Origin: Stramonita haemastoma
Taxonomy: Eukaryota > Mollusca > Gastropoda > Neogastropoda > Muricidae
Assembly: GCA_030674155.1 (NCBI GenBank)
Contig: CM060339.1
Location: forward strand, 39,247,508-39,270,007
Direction of reading: 5' to 3'
Length of the DNA stretch: 22,500 nt
Shown: piece after piece, positions 1 to 9,827 of the stretch
Layout of the letters: each line of letters starts with the position of its first letter
How positions within the stretch are numbered: position 1 is the first letter of the stretch
Program-made: the position numbers and the translations under genes
The notes under the pieces: generated by a model
Seen by the model: the letters and a program-made list of their open reading frames with translations, nothing else
The model's database searches: none
Told to the model about the DNA's origin: nothing

Positions 1-309
<309 letters not shown>

Positions 310-310
310 G

Positions 311-372
311 TATTTTATTCGAGGATAATAGATAAGCACTCGTGTGCTTTTTTACATCCAGTCCCCGCCCTT
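311..372 (-). mobile_element. SINE-A 3' tail fragment
   Basis: The segment with GAGGATAA, AAGCACTCGTGTGC and CCAGTCCCCG matches, in reverse orientation, the tail of the head-to-tail SINE-A copy at 21107-21480. Related tails lie at 3394 and 11041. Only the last 60 or so bases are kept; head and core are missing. Confidence 0.75.
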
Positions 373-1117
<745 letters not shown>

Positions 1118-1121
1118 TGTG

Positions 1122-1214
<93 letters not shown>
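1118..1214. repeat. (TG)n microsatellite
   Basis: Nearly pure TG dinucleotides for roughly 95 bp. The 170 bp after it hold nothing I recognise. Confidence 0.97.
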
Positions 1215-1217
<3 letters not shown>

Positions 1218-1384
1218 GGTTGGGTACGTTGGTATACTGGTGTGGGCATAAGTGTTTGTGATTTTACTTAGGTGAGTTTATAACTGGCTGAAGGATTGCT
1301 GATGTGTGGGTACTTTATTTGTTGCTTGGGGCGTGGTGATGTTGGGATACAGTGTTGTGGTATTTTTTCATGATGTTATGTTTA

Positions 1385-1465
1385 CATGTTTACTATTTTT
1401 ATGTATGGCTTGTAACCTGCATGAATTTCTCTGAGATGATAAAGTATTTGAATTGAATTGAATGA
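1385..1465 (+). mobile_element. Probable retroposon 3' end with (ATTGA)n tail
   Basis: The sequence reads through GATAAAGTATTTGAATTGAA, that is, an A/T-rich 3' end followed by a short ATTGA-type tandem tail. That arrangement is usual for non-LTR retroposon 3' ends. It abuts the end of the inverted SINE-C copy at 1466. The family is not identified, and it could instead be the true tail of a composite element. Confidence 0.4.
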
Positions 1466-1768
1466 CATTAGTAGGTAATGGTAAAGGTGTCCCATAACCT
1501 GTGTGGTCGTTTGGGAACGAGGCATCAGAGACCTCAGCTTCTCTAGACGCCAGCTATTGAGGGCGGTGCCCATCTCTTCTCCCTCGCTGCTTTATATTCC
1601 TTGACCCTAAAAAGGGCAGGTACCCATTTACAGCTAGGTGAACTGGGGGACTAAACTGAAGCCAAGGCGCGAAAACGGTCACCCATCCAATTGGCAACCA
1701 CGCTCGAGGCTGCTTTAACTAGGGCTGGGGGAAAGCGAGCGCTCTGACCACTGAGGTATCCTGTCCCG
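1466..1768 (-). mobile_element. SINE-C copy (tRNA-like head, 5S-like centre)
   Basis: On the minus strand this runs from a tRNA A-box-like segment (1748-1761), through a 5S-like centre whose box-C-like block lies at 1677-1690, to a 3' body shared with the copies at 2659-2836 and 14860-15145. Shared body landmarks include GTAAATGGGTACCTGCCC, AAAGCAGCGAGGGAGA and GAAGCTGAGGTCTCTGATGC. It has no coding capacity. This is one of the two copies that run uninterrupted from head to 3' body. Confidence 0.8.
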
Positions 1769-2079
1769 ATGACATTACTCTGAGGCTAAAGGCAGTGTGA
1801 CCATTCTCTCCATTTCCTCCAAAGTCAGATTGTTGGTCGAGACTAATCCACCACAATGAATTGCAGTGACATCGTTCAGAGGCTGAAGAGTGTCTAACCG
1901 ATCTCTCCACTTCATCAAATAGTAGATTGTTCATCCACACTAAACCAACTCCATGAGCTGAAGTCTGGCTAGGTATGCACACACACATCCAAATCTAGAG
2001 ACCACATACCACTACCAGTTCACCAGGGTTTGTATTTGTGTTTGTATGTCTACCACTTCAAATCCCGGCAGTTTTACAT
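1769..2079. other. Spacer, no gene seen
   Basis: The minus-strand frame across most of this stretch (about 1719-1988) has no recognisable domain and overlaps the head of the neighbouring SINE-C. I do not support a gene here. Confidence 0.5.
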
Positions 2080-2340
2080 GAGTAACATTTGTTCTGATCT
2101 CTGTAGAAGATTGTCTGGCCAACAGAGAAAACCTTGCAATCTAAGCTGTACGGCCCACAAGAGGAGCTGGGAACGACATGCCATTACTTTTCTCAGACTC
2201 ATCTGACGGTGTAAAGCGAACAAGAGAAGAACAAATCTCTTTCTTTCCAAAACCCGCAGTGTCCAGGAATCTGAACAGTACAGCAAAAGAGGCCACATAA
2301 GGGGTTTTATAATTTTAATAATTCTAATTTTATTTTGAGA
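2080..2340 (-). pseudogene. Possible LINE reverse transcriptase C-terminal scrap
   Basis: A minus-strand frame contains LLLYCSDSWTLRV, which resembles the conserved LLYGCESWTL segment that follows the RT domain in many APE-type LINEs (seen cleanly at about 6100-6125). The residues after it do not align convincingly. The best reading is a short decayed LINE fragment, but one motif is thin evidence. Confidence 0.35.
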
Positions 2341-2409
2341 TGTATAGGTATGTCGGGATAGCTCAGTAGTCAAAACACTCGCTTTCCCCAAGCTTAGGTT
2401 ATAAGGTTA

Positions 2410-2462
2410 GGTGTGTGTGTGCGCGCGCGTGCTGCGTGCGTGCGTGCGTGCGTGTGTGTGTG
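2410..2462. repeat. (GT)n/(GCGT)n microsatellite
   Basis: Mixed GT and GCGT repeats within the insertion that splits the SINE-C copy. Confidence 0.9.
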
Positions 2463-2499
2463 TATTTGAATTTGTTAAAACTGTAAATTGTTGTTGATT

Positions 2500-2567
2500 G
2501 TCTGTTGTGTAGGTCGAATGCAAGCGCTTTGATTTGTTCTTACAAGATATAGCACTATACAAATTCC

Positions 2568-2657
<90 letters not shown>
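2500..2657 (+). mobile_element. Retroposon 3' tail ending in (ATT)n
   Basis: The sequence GAATGCAAGCGCTTTGATTTG, then ACAAGAT, AGCACTATACAAAT and finally about 29 ATT units, forms a retroposon end. The same order of blocks occurs inverted at 7374-7562. The long poly-Asn or poly-Ile frames on either strand come from the triplet repeat and are not genes. Confidence 0.65.
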
Positions 2658-2658
<1 letters not shown>

Positions 2659-2837
2659 CAACATCGAGCGTGGTTACCAGTTGCATTGGTGACCATTTGT
2701 GCACCTTGACAGTAAAGTCCCCCAATTCATCTAACTGTAAATGGGTACCTGCCCTCTTTAGGGTCAGGGAAGTTATATAAAGCAGCGAGGGAGAGGATAT
2801 TGACTCCGCCTTCAATATGCTGGCCCCTAGATATAGA

Positions 2838-3513
2838 GAAGCCAACCTGATCAGAACCATAGAATGCCTGTATAACAAGGCAACCAGCGCAGTCTACAAT
2901 AAAAACAATATAGGAGATTGGTTCCGAACCACAATTGGAGTACGCTAAGGATGCCTGCTCTCTCCCACCCTCTTCAACATCTTCTTAGAAAGAATAATGG
3001 CTGATGCACTAAAAAATCATGAGGGAACACTCAGCATTGAAGGCAGGTCATTCACAAACTTATTTTTTGCCGATGACATCGACGGCCTAGCTGGAGAAGA
3101 ACAAGAGCTAGTCAGCCTGGTAAATCACCTTGACAAAGCCTCATCAGATTATGGCATGCAGATTAGTGCTGAGAAAACCCAGCTGATGATATACTATATA
3201 GTGCCAATGGCATCAGCAATGACGTAATTATAGATGGTAAGAAAATCCAGACCTTCCATAGCTTTAAGTATCTGGGAGCAACAGTAGCAGATGAAGGATC
3301 AAAACCTGATTTAATTCTCTCCAGGATAGCCCAGACGACAGCTGCAACTACCAAACTTAAAGTCCTCTGGACTTATAAGAACATAGCCATCAATCATGTG
3401 CTTTTCATACCCAGTCCCCGTGTGTACGCAATTTTGTAAATCTTTTCATCTGTTCCCAACGGCACACGATGGCCTACTCTTACGAAAAGCGGAACAGGAT
3501 TTAACCTCTGTGT

Positions 3514-3583
<70 letters not shown>

Positions 3584-4085
3584 TGCAAGCCTGCGTGCGT
3601 TTGTGCGTGCGTGCCTGTGCTTACTGTCCCATGTGCTTTAGTACTTTGTGTTCATGTCAATATTAACATTTTTGTTCGCATGTAAAACATGAACCGTACC
3701 AGCAAACATTGAAAGAAGGATACAGGCAGTGGAGATGAGATGCTTTGCTAACTTCATGCTATTTCATACAGAGATCGTATAACATACGAGAAAGTAAAAA
3801 TTAGAATTGAAAAGCCATTGGGCCATTGGGCATATGAAGAGCTCTCGACTTCAGTGCAAAATCGCCAACTGAAGTAGTATATAGGCACCTCACGGAACAT
3901 CTGGACTGGTCAAGACAGTCTAACAGGGAACAGTAAGGGGAGGGAGACGAAGAGGCAGACAGAGAAAACGATGGGAAGACAACGTCAGAGAGTGGACTGG
4001 CCTTGAGTGGAAAGACTTGCTACAGGAAGCTGAAAACCCAAGGAGGGAGGAAGCTGGCTGCACAATCTACAGTGGTCCCCCAACA
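2838..4085 (+). pseudogene. LINE-A: decayed LINE reverse transcriptase, interrupted by SINE-A
   Basis: A 5'-truncated non-LTR retrotransposon that once encoded an endonuclease/reverse transcriptase. It starts inside the RT domain (motif around NNIGDWFRTTIGV), with motif B as GCLLSPTLFN near 2950-2980 and the catalytic motif C as FADDID near 3068-3085. It then runs through FKYLGATVADEGSKP (about 3263-3310) to about 3393. It resumes near 3650 with SILTFLFAC and RRIQAVEMRC, and ends in the usual C-terminal RRWEDNVREWTGLEW segment (about 3966-4010). A TAA replaces the Gln before GCLLSP, a TGA sits in the SWTL region, and there are several frameshifts, so it is dead. About 30 bp around the insertion seem lost. 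The 3' end carries GTGAGGTGAGG. It is an APE-type LINE, probably RTE-like; the clade is not settled. Confidence 0.85.
3394..3620 (-). mobile_element. SINE-A fragment inserted in LINE-A, with internal (GT)n
   Basis: Read on the minus strand, this is the 3' half of SINE-A. It matches the reverse complement of 21280-21400 through CCAGTCCCCGTGTGTACGCA, CATCTGTTCCCAAC and CTCTTACGAAAAGCGGAAC. At the position where the 21107 copy has a short GTGTGCGC, this copy has a (GT)n run at about 3509-3581. The match then resumes with GCAAGCCTGCGTGCGTTTG. The core and tRNA head are absent. Confidence 0.75.
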
Positions 4086-4162
4086 GTCTTCTAGAGTACA
4101 GAATAAGTGAGGTGAGGTAAGGTACTTGTTCATTTATTTATTTTATTTAGTTATAGGCTACC
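4086..4162. other. Spacer between two LINEs
   Basis: Short A/T-rich stretch (ATTTATTTATTTTATTTAG) between the 3' end of LINE-A and the truncated start of LINE-B. It may include the tail of LINE-A. Confidence 0.5.
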
Positions 4163-6545
4163 ATATTAAAGCAACTGGCTAACACACTCCACCCTCACAA
4201 GCCATCTAGAACATCAACCTGGCACTCACCAAATGGTCTGATTTATAATCAAATTGATTACATTCTGTCACCCCAAAGATTCAAATCCACATAAACAAGG
4301 CAAACACAAGAACATTCCCTGGAGCTGAAATTGGCAGTGACCACGACCTTGTACTTACCACCATCAGGCTGAAACTGAAAGTAAAACAACAGCCAAAAAG
4401 CCCACGCATAAGATTCGACCTGGAAAAACTCAAAGACCCAACAGTGGTTGAGATCTTCCAAGCCAACATCGAGGAAAGTTCGCCGCACTCACAGCCATCG
4501 ACAATGATGTGGACACACTAGCCAACAACATCAAAGAAGTGCTAACGACAGCAGCAGAAGAAACATTAGGAAGAAGCAGAACAAACAAACAACCTTGGGT
4601 GGCAAATGAGGTTCTTGACCTCTGCGACAAAAGAAGAGAACTTAAGAAACAAAAGTTCACAAGTCAAGAAGCCAACAAAAGTACATGGATAGCCACAGAG
4701 AAGTGAGGAAAACGATGAGAGAAACCAAAGAAGCGTGGATAGAAGAACAATGCAACAACATCGAAGCTGGAATGGCCAAGGGAAACAGCAAAACAGCTTA
4801 CGACACTTTGAAAGCACTAACTAAAACCACACAGCCTAAAGCCTCTGTTATTGAAGACAAAGAAGGAAATCTTTTAACAGAAAAAAATGCCATCCTCCAA
4901 CGCTGGACAGAATACTGTGAGGGATTGTATAACTACCCACTACGCCCAGATACCAACATAGTTTCTGACAAACCCCCTGAACACCAAGATAAAGACCCAC
5001 CAATACTAAGGTGTGAAGTAGACACAGCTATTAAACAATTGAAGAAGGGGAAGTCCCCTGGAATCGATAACATCCCAGTGAAACCATAAAAAATGGAGGG
5101 AATGAAACAGCAAGGCGATTCACAGAACTTTGTCAGAAGATCCACGACACCAAAGAATGGCCAAAAGAATGGACACAGTCTCTTGTAATACCCCTGCCAA
5201 AGAAAGGAAACCTCAAGCAATGCCAGAACTACAGAACCATCAGTCTCATAAGCATCCTAGCAAGATCATGCTGCAGGTAGTCCTCAACAGACTGAAAAAC
5301 CAAGCAGAAAAACTCCTGGCAGAAGAACAAGCGGGCTTTAGACCAAAAGCAGCACAATGGAACAAATTTTCAATCTGAGAATTCTGATAGAGAAGCATCT
5401 CCAACACCAAAAAGACTTGTACCACAAATTTCCATAGACTTCAAAAAGGCCTTTGACAGGGTATGGCATGATGGCCTCTGGCAAGTACTCAGGCACTTCA
5501 ACATTGACAACTGCCTAATTGAAGTTATCAAGGCTCTGTACGAGAACAGAAAAAGTGCAGTTTTCATGAACAATCACGTGGGCGAGTTCTTCAAGACCAC
5601 GGTTGGGGTCCGCCAGGGCTGCCTCCTCTCACCTGTACTCTTCAACCTCTTCCTCGAAAACATCATGACAGAGACACTGCAAAACCACCACACTTCCATC
5701 TCCGTTGGTGGAAGACCCCTTTGCAACCTCAGATTTGCAGATGACATTGACTTCATAGTCAGCAGCAAACAAGAACTGCAAATCCTCACAGACAAGTCTA
5801 ACAGATCGAGCGAGCGCATACGGCATGGAGGTCAGTACAGAGAAATCAAAGATCATGGTCAACAGCGCAAGTAATGACATCACGGAAATAAAGATGAATG
5901 GAGAAATACTGGAAGAGGTGAGCCAATTCAAATACTTAGGCTCCATCCTAACAAAAGATGGCACATCAAACATTGAAGTGAAAGCTCGCATTGCAACAGC
6001 AACATCTGCTCTAGTCAGACTCGAGAGGATCATCAGAAGCAACAACATCAGTTCTGCACCAAATACCACCTTCTACAAATCCCTCGTGATATCTATCCTC
6101 CTATATGGCTGTGAATCATGGACTCTGACAGCAGAGTTACAGAGGAGAATCCAAGCATTCGAGAACAAGTGCCACAGAAGACTCCTCAAAATATCATTTA
6201 AAGAACACAAGACCAATAACTATGTGAAAGAAGAAATCAAAAAGCGTGTGGGCCCCCAAGAGCCTTTGCTCTCCACCATAAAGAGAGAAAGCTGATGTGG
6301 TTTGGTCACACCACAAGACACAACACCCTAGCAAAAACCATCTTGCAAGGAAACAGTCGAGGGCAAGAGAAGAAGAGGCCGCCAAAAGAAATCATGGGTT
6401 GACAACATCAAAGACTGGACCTGCCCAACCCCTGCAACACCTCCTACTAGCCACACAGGATCGTGAAGCATGGAAAAAGATCTCTGTTGCGTCTTCTCTC
6501 ATGTCCTTCCTACGTCCTTTGGGACATGGGACTGAGTGAGAGTGA
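4163..6545 (+). pseudogene. LINE-B: 5'-truncated APE-type LINE (endonuclease end, RT, C-terminal region)
   Basis: The longest retrotransposon here. The AP-type endonuclease end is visible as STWHSPNGLIYNQIDYIL (about 4205-4260) and its terminal SDHDLVL motif (about 4335-4355). A linker follows (to about 5030), with KKGKSPGIDNIP before the RT. Within the RT are LVIPLPKKGNLKQCQNYRTI (about 5180), EEQAGFRP, motif A IDFKKAFDRVWHDGLW (from 5434), motif B VGVRQGCLLSPVLFN (about 5603-5650) and motif C FADDIDF (about 5734-5755). The C-terminal part has FKYLGSILTKDG, LLYGCESWTLTAEL and KSWVDNIKDWT. It ends near 6540 in GTGAGAGTGAGTGAT. About ten frameshifts break it, mostly net -1, with one likely 4-bp duplication near 5815; I found no in-frame nonsense codon. 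Such proteins are often labelled endonuclease-reverse transcriptase or craniofacial development protein 2-like in automatic annotations. Probably RTE-like. Confidence 0.9.
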
Positions 6546-6549
6546 GTGA

Positions 6550-6932
6550 TACCATTTCATGTGACAGCAATCTCTGCGTGAAATTTGGGCTGCTCTCCCC
6601 AGGGAGACCGCATCGCCACAAGTGCCGCGCCTACCCAATTTTTGTCTTCCTTTTCCTGTCTGCAGTTGCATTTGTTTCCCTATCAGAGTGGCTTTTTTCT
6701 ACAAACTTTTGCCAGGGACAACACCCTTGTTGCCGTGGGTTATTTTACATGCGTTAAATATTGATGTGTAACATACCGGACCTCGGTTTATGGTCTCATC
6801 CGAAAGACAAGCACCCAGACCACCACTCAATGATCTAATGGGTGGAGTAAAGTTTGGCCAACGGGATTCGAACACCGCAACTCCGACCAACTTTCGCTTT
6901 CTAACAGGCGCGTTACCTCTAGACACCATCAC
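6550..6932 (-). mobile_element. SINE-B: tRNA-headed SINE with a shared core
   Basis: On the minus strand it begins with a tRNA-like head: an A-box-like TGGTGTCTAGAGG at 6928-6916 and a B-box-like TGTTCGAATCC at 6874-6864. A core follows at 6808-6778 (CTTTCGGATGAGACC then ATAAACCGAGGTCC), then ACCCACGGCAACAAGGGTG, and a 3' region with GGGGAGAGCAGCCC and AATTTCACGCAGAGA. The core is 27/31 identical by eye to SINE-A (21228-21258), but the tails are unrelated. The core resembles the V-type core of vertebrate SINEs as I remember it. The 3' end faces the 3' end of LINE-B, only a few bases away. Frames over it are not genes. Confidence 0.85.
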
Positions 6933-7009
6933 AGGAAGGAGGAATACAGCATCATGTCTGCGCTTCTATAATTATGCATTGGAGTACTTACACACGCATG
7001 TGGCACACA

Positions 7010-7136
7010 AACCACACACCGCCACGCACGACACACACACAACAGAACATCCACTAACGCACACACGCACACACACTTACAAACACGTCACACACACACG
7101 GCATGCCAGCATCACACACACGTGCGCGTGCACACC

Positions 7137-7225
<89 letters not shown>

Positions 7226-7235
7226 ACACACACAC
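7010..7235. repeat. (CA)n microsatellite
   Basis: Impure CA repeats from about 7010 lead into a pure CA run at 7139-7223. His-Thr frames across it are artefacts. Confidence 0.96.
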
Positions 7236-7286
7236 GACTATGTTTTTTGCGATTTTTTTTATTACTTTTATTTTGTGTGTGCGTTT

Positions 7287-7320
7287 AATAATGATAATAA
7301 TAATGATGATGATATGATGA

Positions 7321-7354
<34 letters not shown>

Positions 7355-7409
7355 GGTGGTTGTATGGTTGTGGTAATAATAATAATAATAATAAATTATA
7401 ATAATAATA

Positions 7410-7461
<52 letters not shown>

Positions 7462-7505
7462 TATATAGTAATATGATAGTAGTAGTAATAGTAATAATAA
7501 TATAT
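7287..7505. repeat. Triplet microsatellites (GAT)n, (GTG)n, (AAT)n
   Basis: GAT/ATG units (to 7339), GTG units (7340-7360) and AAT units (7374-7505). The AAT part continues directly into a retroposon tail and is probably its expanded end. Confidence 0.95.
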
Positions 7506-7562
7506 GGGTGTTATACAGCGCTGAATCTTGTAAAGCACACAAATCAAAGCGGTTGCATTCAA
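7506..7562 (-). mobile_element. Retroposon 3' tail, same family as 2500-2657
   Basis: On the minus strand the blocks GAATGCAACCGCTTTGATTTG, ACAAGATTCAGCGCTGTATAA and then (ATT)n appear in the same order as at 2510-2657. Two copies in opposite orientation support a real retroposon end. The rest of the element is not recognisable in either copy. Confidence 0.65.
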
Positions 7563-8507
7563 GTTAGTCACGCGCATGGAACCTTTCTCAAATAAAATTA
7601 ACAAATGATACGTTGTCCACATGTCTGATATGTTTTTCAATATAGCTCTATATCAATGGTTCTGGGTGCACATGCTGTGGACCCCTGACATGCCCGACCC
7701 CCAGGGGTGGCCATGTCATAGAGAAGAGACATCAGGGAGGCCAAGATCTGACACTGGCACACAAGTTCTGAGTCACATTCAACCATGATAGTCCCCATTC
7801 CCAGTGTGCCACAAAAATGGTGGGTGGGGGGGGTGATGGGGTGGGGGGAGAAGGCAGCCCTCAGGAAATGGATGGGATCACAAGCCACTCCAGATGTATG
7901 TATACAATCCAGCCACCTCCAGATGTACAGCTACAGACATCCAGCCACCTGCACATATATGTATGGCTACAGAAAATCCAACCACTATGGCTGTGCTTGC
8001 CAGTAAATGGCAAATGTCATAATGGCATTATTTATACATTCTTATTAAATTTTGGTGGGGAGGGAGTGTCTTCGTTTTGTCATTGGTTCCATCATGTTCG
8101 CTTTTTTCTGAAAACTTAATCCATCTCTATCTTTAGGTATGTGTGAGAAACATTTTGTTTTAAAGAATGCAGTGGAGAAAAGGGGGGAATATTTTGTTGT
8201 GGCACCAGCTGTCAGGTTCTCTGGTAGAGGTCTCTGTTTAAAAAAAAACCCAAAAAAAACCCGAAGCTCTCCCATAACCTCTACAGTCAATGTGAAACGG
8301 GGTTCACAGCTGTCAGTCCCCCCCCCCCCCCCCCTCCTCTTCCCTCTCACTTTCAGCTCCTCTCAGCTGGTATCTATTCCACCCAGCTGATGCTAATTAT
8401 ATCCCAAACTGACCGAACTTGGACAAGCTGAAAGGAAGGGGCTTATTTTAGTACTGGGTCCTGGACCCTTGACTGAATGATGCTGAATTTGTGCTGTGGG
8501 GGTTCAA
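7563..8507. other. Spacer with a G-rich run, a weak minisatellite and a poly-C tract
   Basis: No gene is supported. It holds a G-rich run (7822-7848), about three degenerate 28-36 bp units sharing CCACCTCCAGATGTA-like starts (7885-7985), and a 17-bp poly-C tract (8318-8334). Frames here are short and unlike any family I know. Confidence 0.55.
7822..7848 (+). other. Potential G-quadruplex run
   Basis: Four runs of three or more G within 27 bases, separated by loops of 1 to 4 bases (GGGT, then eight G, TGAT, GGGG, T, six G). It fits the simple G4 pattern. Nothing links it to a gene. Confidence 0.5.
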
Positions 8508-8537
8508 AGACCTCAGCTTCTCTAGAGGGCGGCAGCC
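8508..8537 (-). mobile_element. SINE-C 3' scrap
   Basis: AGACCTCAGCTTCTCTAGA is identical over 19 bases to 1529-1547 in the SINE-C copy. The following GGGCGG also matches after a 13-bp gap. Too short to say more. Confidence 0.55.
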
Positions 8538-8650
8538 TAAGTTGACAGAAACTATAGCTGAGTGGTTAAGGCCGTTTGACTTCAATCCTGTAGGTCCATA
8601 AAGTCATTGACACCACAGTTTTTCCTTCTGTTTTCCTATGTGAAAAATGG

Positions 8651-9158
8651 TGTCAGTACCTGCTTTTTTTTTTACAAATACTGATGTCAATACCTGTCTT
8701 CCGTGTGTAAAGAATGATGTCAATACCTGTCTTTCGTGTGTAAAGAATGATGTCAATACCTGTCTTTCGTGTGTAAAGAATGATGTCAATACCTGTCTTT
8801 CGTGTGTAAAGAATGATGTCAATACCTGTCTTTCGTGTGTAAAGAATGGTGTCAATACCTGTCTTTCCTGTGTAAAGAATGATGTCAATACCTGTCTTTC
8901 CTGTGTAAAGAATGATGTCAGTGCCTGTCTTTCGTGTGTAAGCACTGTTGTCAATGCCTGTCTTTTCTGTGTAAAGAATGATGTCAGTGCCTGTCTTTCC
9001 TGTGTAAAGAATGGTGTTAGTACCTGTCTTTCCTGTGTAAAGAATGATGTCAATACCTGTCTTTCCCGTGTAAAGAATGGTGTTAGTACCTGTCTTTCCT
9101 GTGTAAAGAATGATGTCAATACCTGTCTTTCCTGTGTAAAAAAAATTGCTGTCAATAC
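8651..9158. repeat. Minisatellite, 33-bp unit, about 15 copies
   Basis: The unit is built on TGTCAATACCTGTCTTTCG followed by TGTGTAAAGAATGA. Consecutive TGTCAA starts at 8685 and 8718 confirm the 33-bp period. Early units are nearly identical, later ones carry GTCAGTGCC or GTTAGTACC variants. Because 33 is divisible by three, long frames stay open on both strands (plus strand 8647-9777, minus strand 8604-9656). I treat these as artefacts. Confidence 0.95.
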
Positions 9159-9668
9159 CTGTCTTTCATGTGTTGTCAGTATCTGTATCTCCTGTATTGT
9201 CAATACCTGTCTTTCCTGTGTTGTCAGTATCTGTATCTCCTGTATTGTCAATACCTGTATTTTCTGTGTTGTCAGTATCTGTATTTCCTGTATTGTCAAT
9301 ACCTGTCTTTCATGTGTTGTCAGTATCTGTATCTCCTGTATTGTCAATACCTGTCTTTTCTGTGTTGTCAGTATCTGTATTCCCTGTATTGTCAATACCT
9401 GTCTTTTCTGTGTTGTCAGTATCTGTATCTCCTGTATTGTCAATACCTGTCTTTTCTGTGTTGTCAGTATCTGTATCTCCTGTATTGTCAATACCTGTTT
9501 TTCTGTGCTGTCAGTATCTGTATCTCCTGTATTGTCAATACCTGTCTTTTCTGTGTTGTCAGTATCTGTATCTCCTGTATTGTCAATACCTGTCTTTTCT
9601 GTGCTGTCAGTACTGTATTCCCTGTATTGTGAGTACTGTCTTTCCTGTCTTGTCAATACCTGTCCTTC
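9159..9668. repeat. Minisatellite, 24-bp subunits in a 48-bp dimer, about 10 dimers
   Basis: Successive TGTTGTCAGT starts at 9171 and 9219 give a 48-bp period made of two related 24-bp halves: TGTTGTCAGTATCTGTATCT plus CCTG, and TATTGTCAATACCTGTCTTT plus CCTG. The second half shares TGTCAATACCTGTCTTT with the 33-bp array just upstream, so the two arrays are related by gain or loss of about 9 bp (TAAAGAATG). Confidence 0.95.
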
Positions 9669-9827
9669 CTGTACTCTTTTGCTTCACTCTTCTTTAGAGT
9701 TTGTTTTCTTACCAGCGTCAGTGTTTTGTCATATGGACTTAACACAAATTAAATCCTCAAAGACAGCAGAAAATTAGTATATCTAAATTTCACTTGCAAT
9801 GCTTGCTGGTACTCTGTGGGGGCCCAA

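Larger units (their letters stand above)
2350..2836 (+). mobile_element. SINE-C copy split by an inserted tail element
   Basis: The head (2352-2400, with GGATAGCTCAGTAGTCA and CTCGCTTTCCCCAAG) matches the start of the SINE-C at 14860. The body resumes at 2659 with CATCGAGCGTGGTTACCAG and continues to about 2836 (GCTGGCCCCTAGATATA). About 260 bp of GT/GCGT repeat and an ATT-tailed retroposon end lie between. The 5S-like block is degraded here, with TTGCATTGGTGACC in place of TTGGATGGGTGACC. The 3' boundary abuts LINE-A. Confidence 0.75.

Noticed and set aside
1719..1988. An 89-codon minus-strand frame
   Set aside because: It overlaps the SINE-C head and flank, and no domain is visible.
8554..8600. 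tRNA gene suggested by TAGCTGAGTGGTTAAGG
   Set aside because: It resembles an A box, but there is no B box and no acceptor or T-arm pairing downstream. At best it is a scrap of a SINE head.
8647..9777. A 376-codon plus-strand frame with Cys-rich 11- and 16-residue repeats as a possible structural protein
   Set aside because: The opposite strand is equally open over the same region because the unit lengths are multiples of three. There is no signal peptide, and variants do not look codon-constrained.
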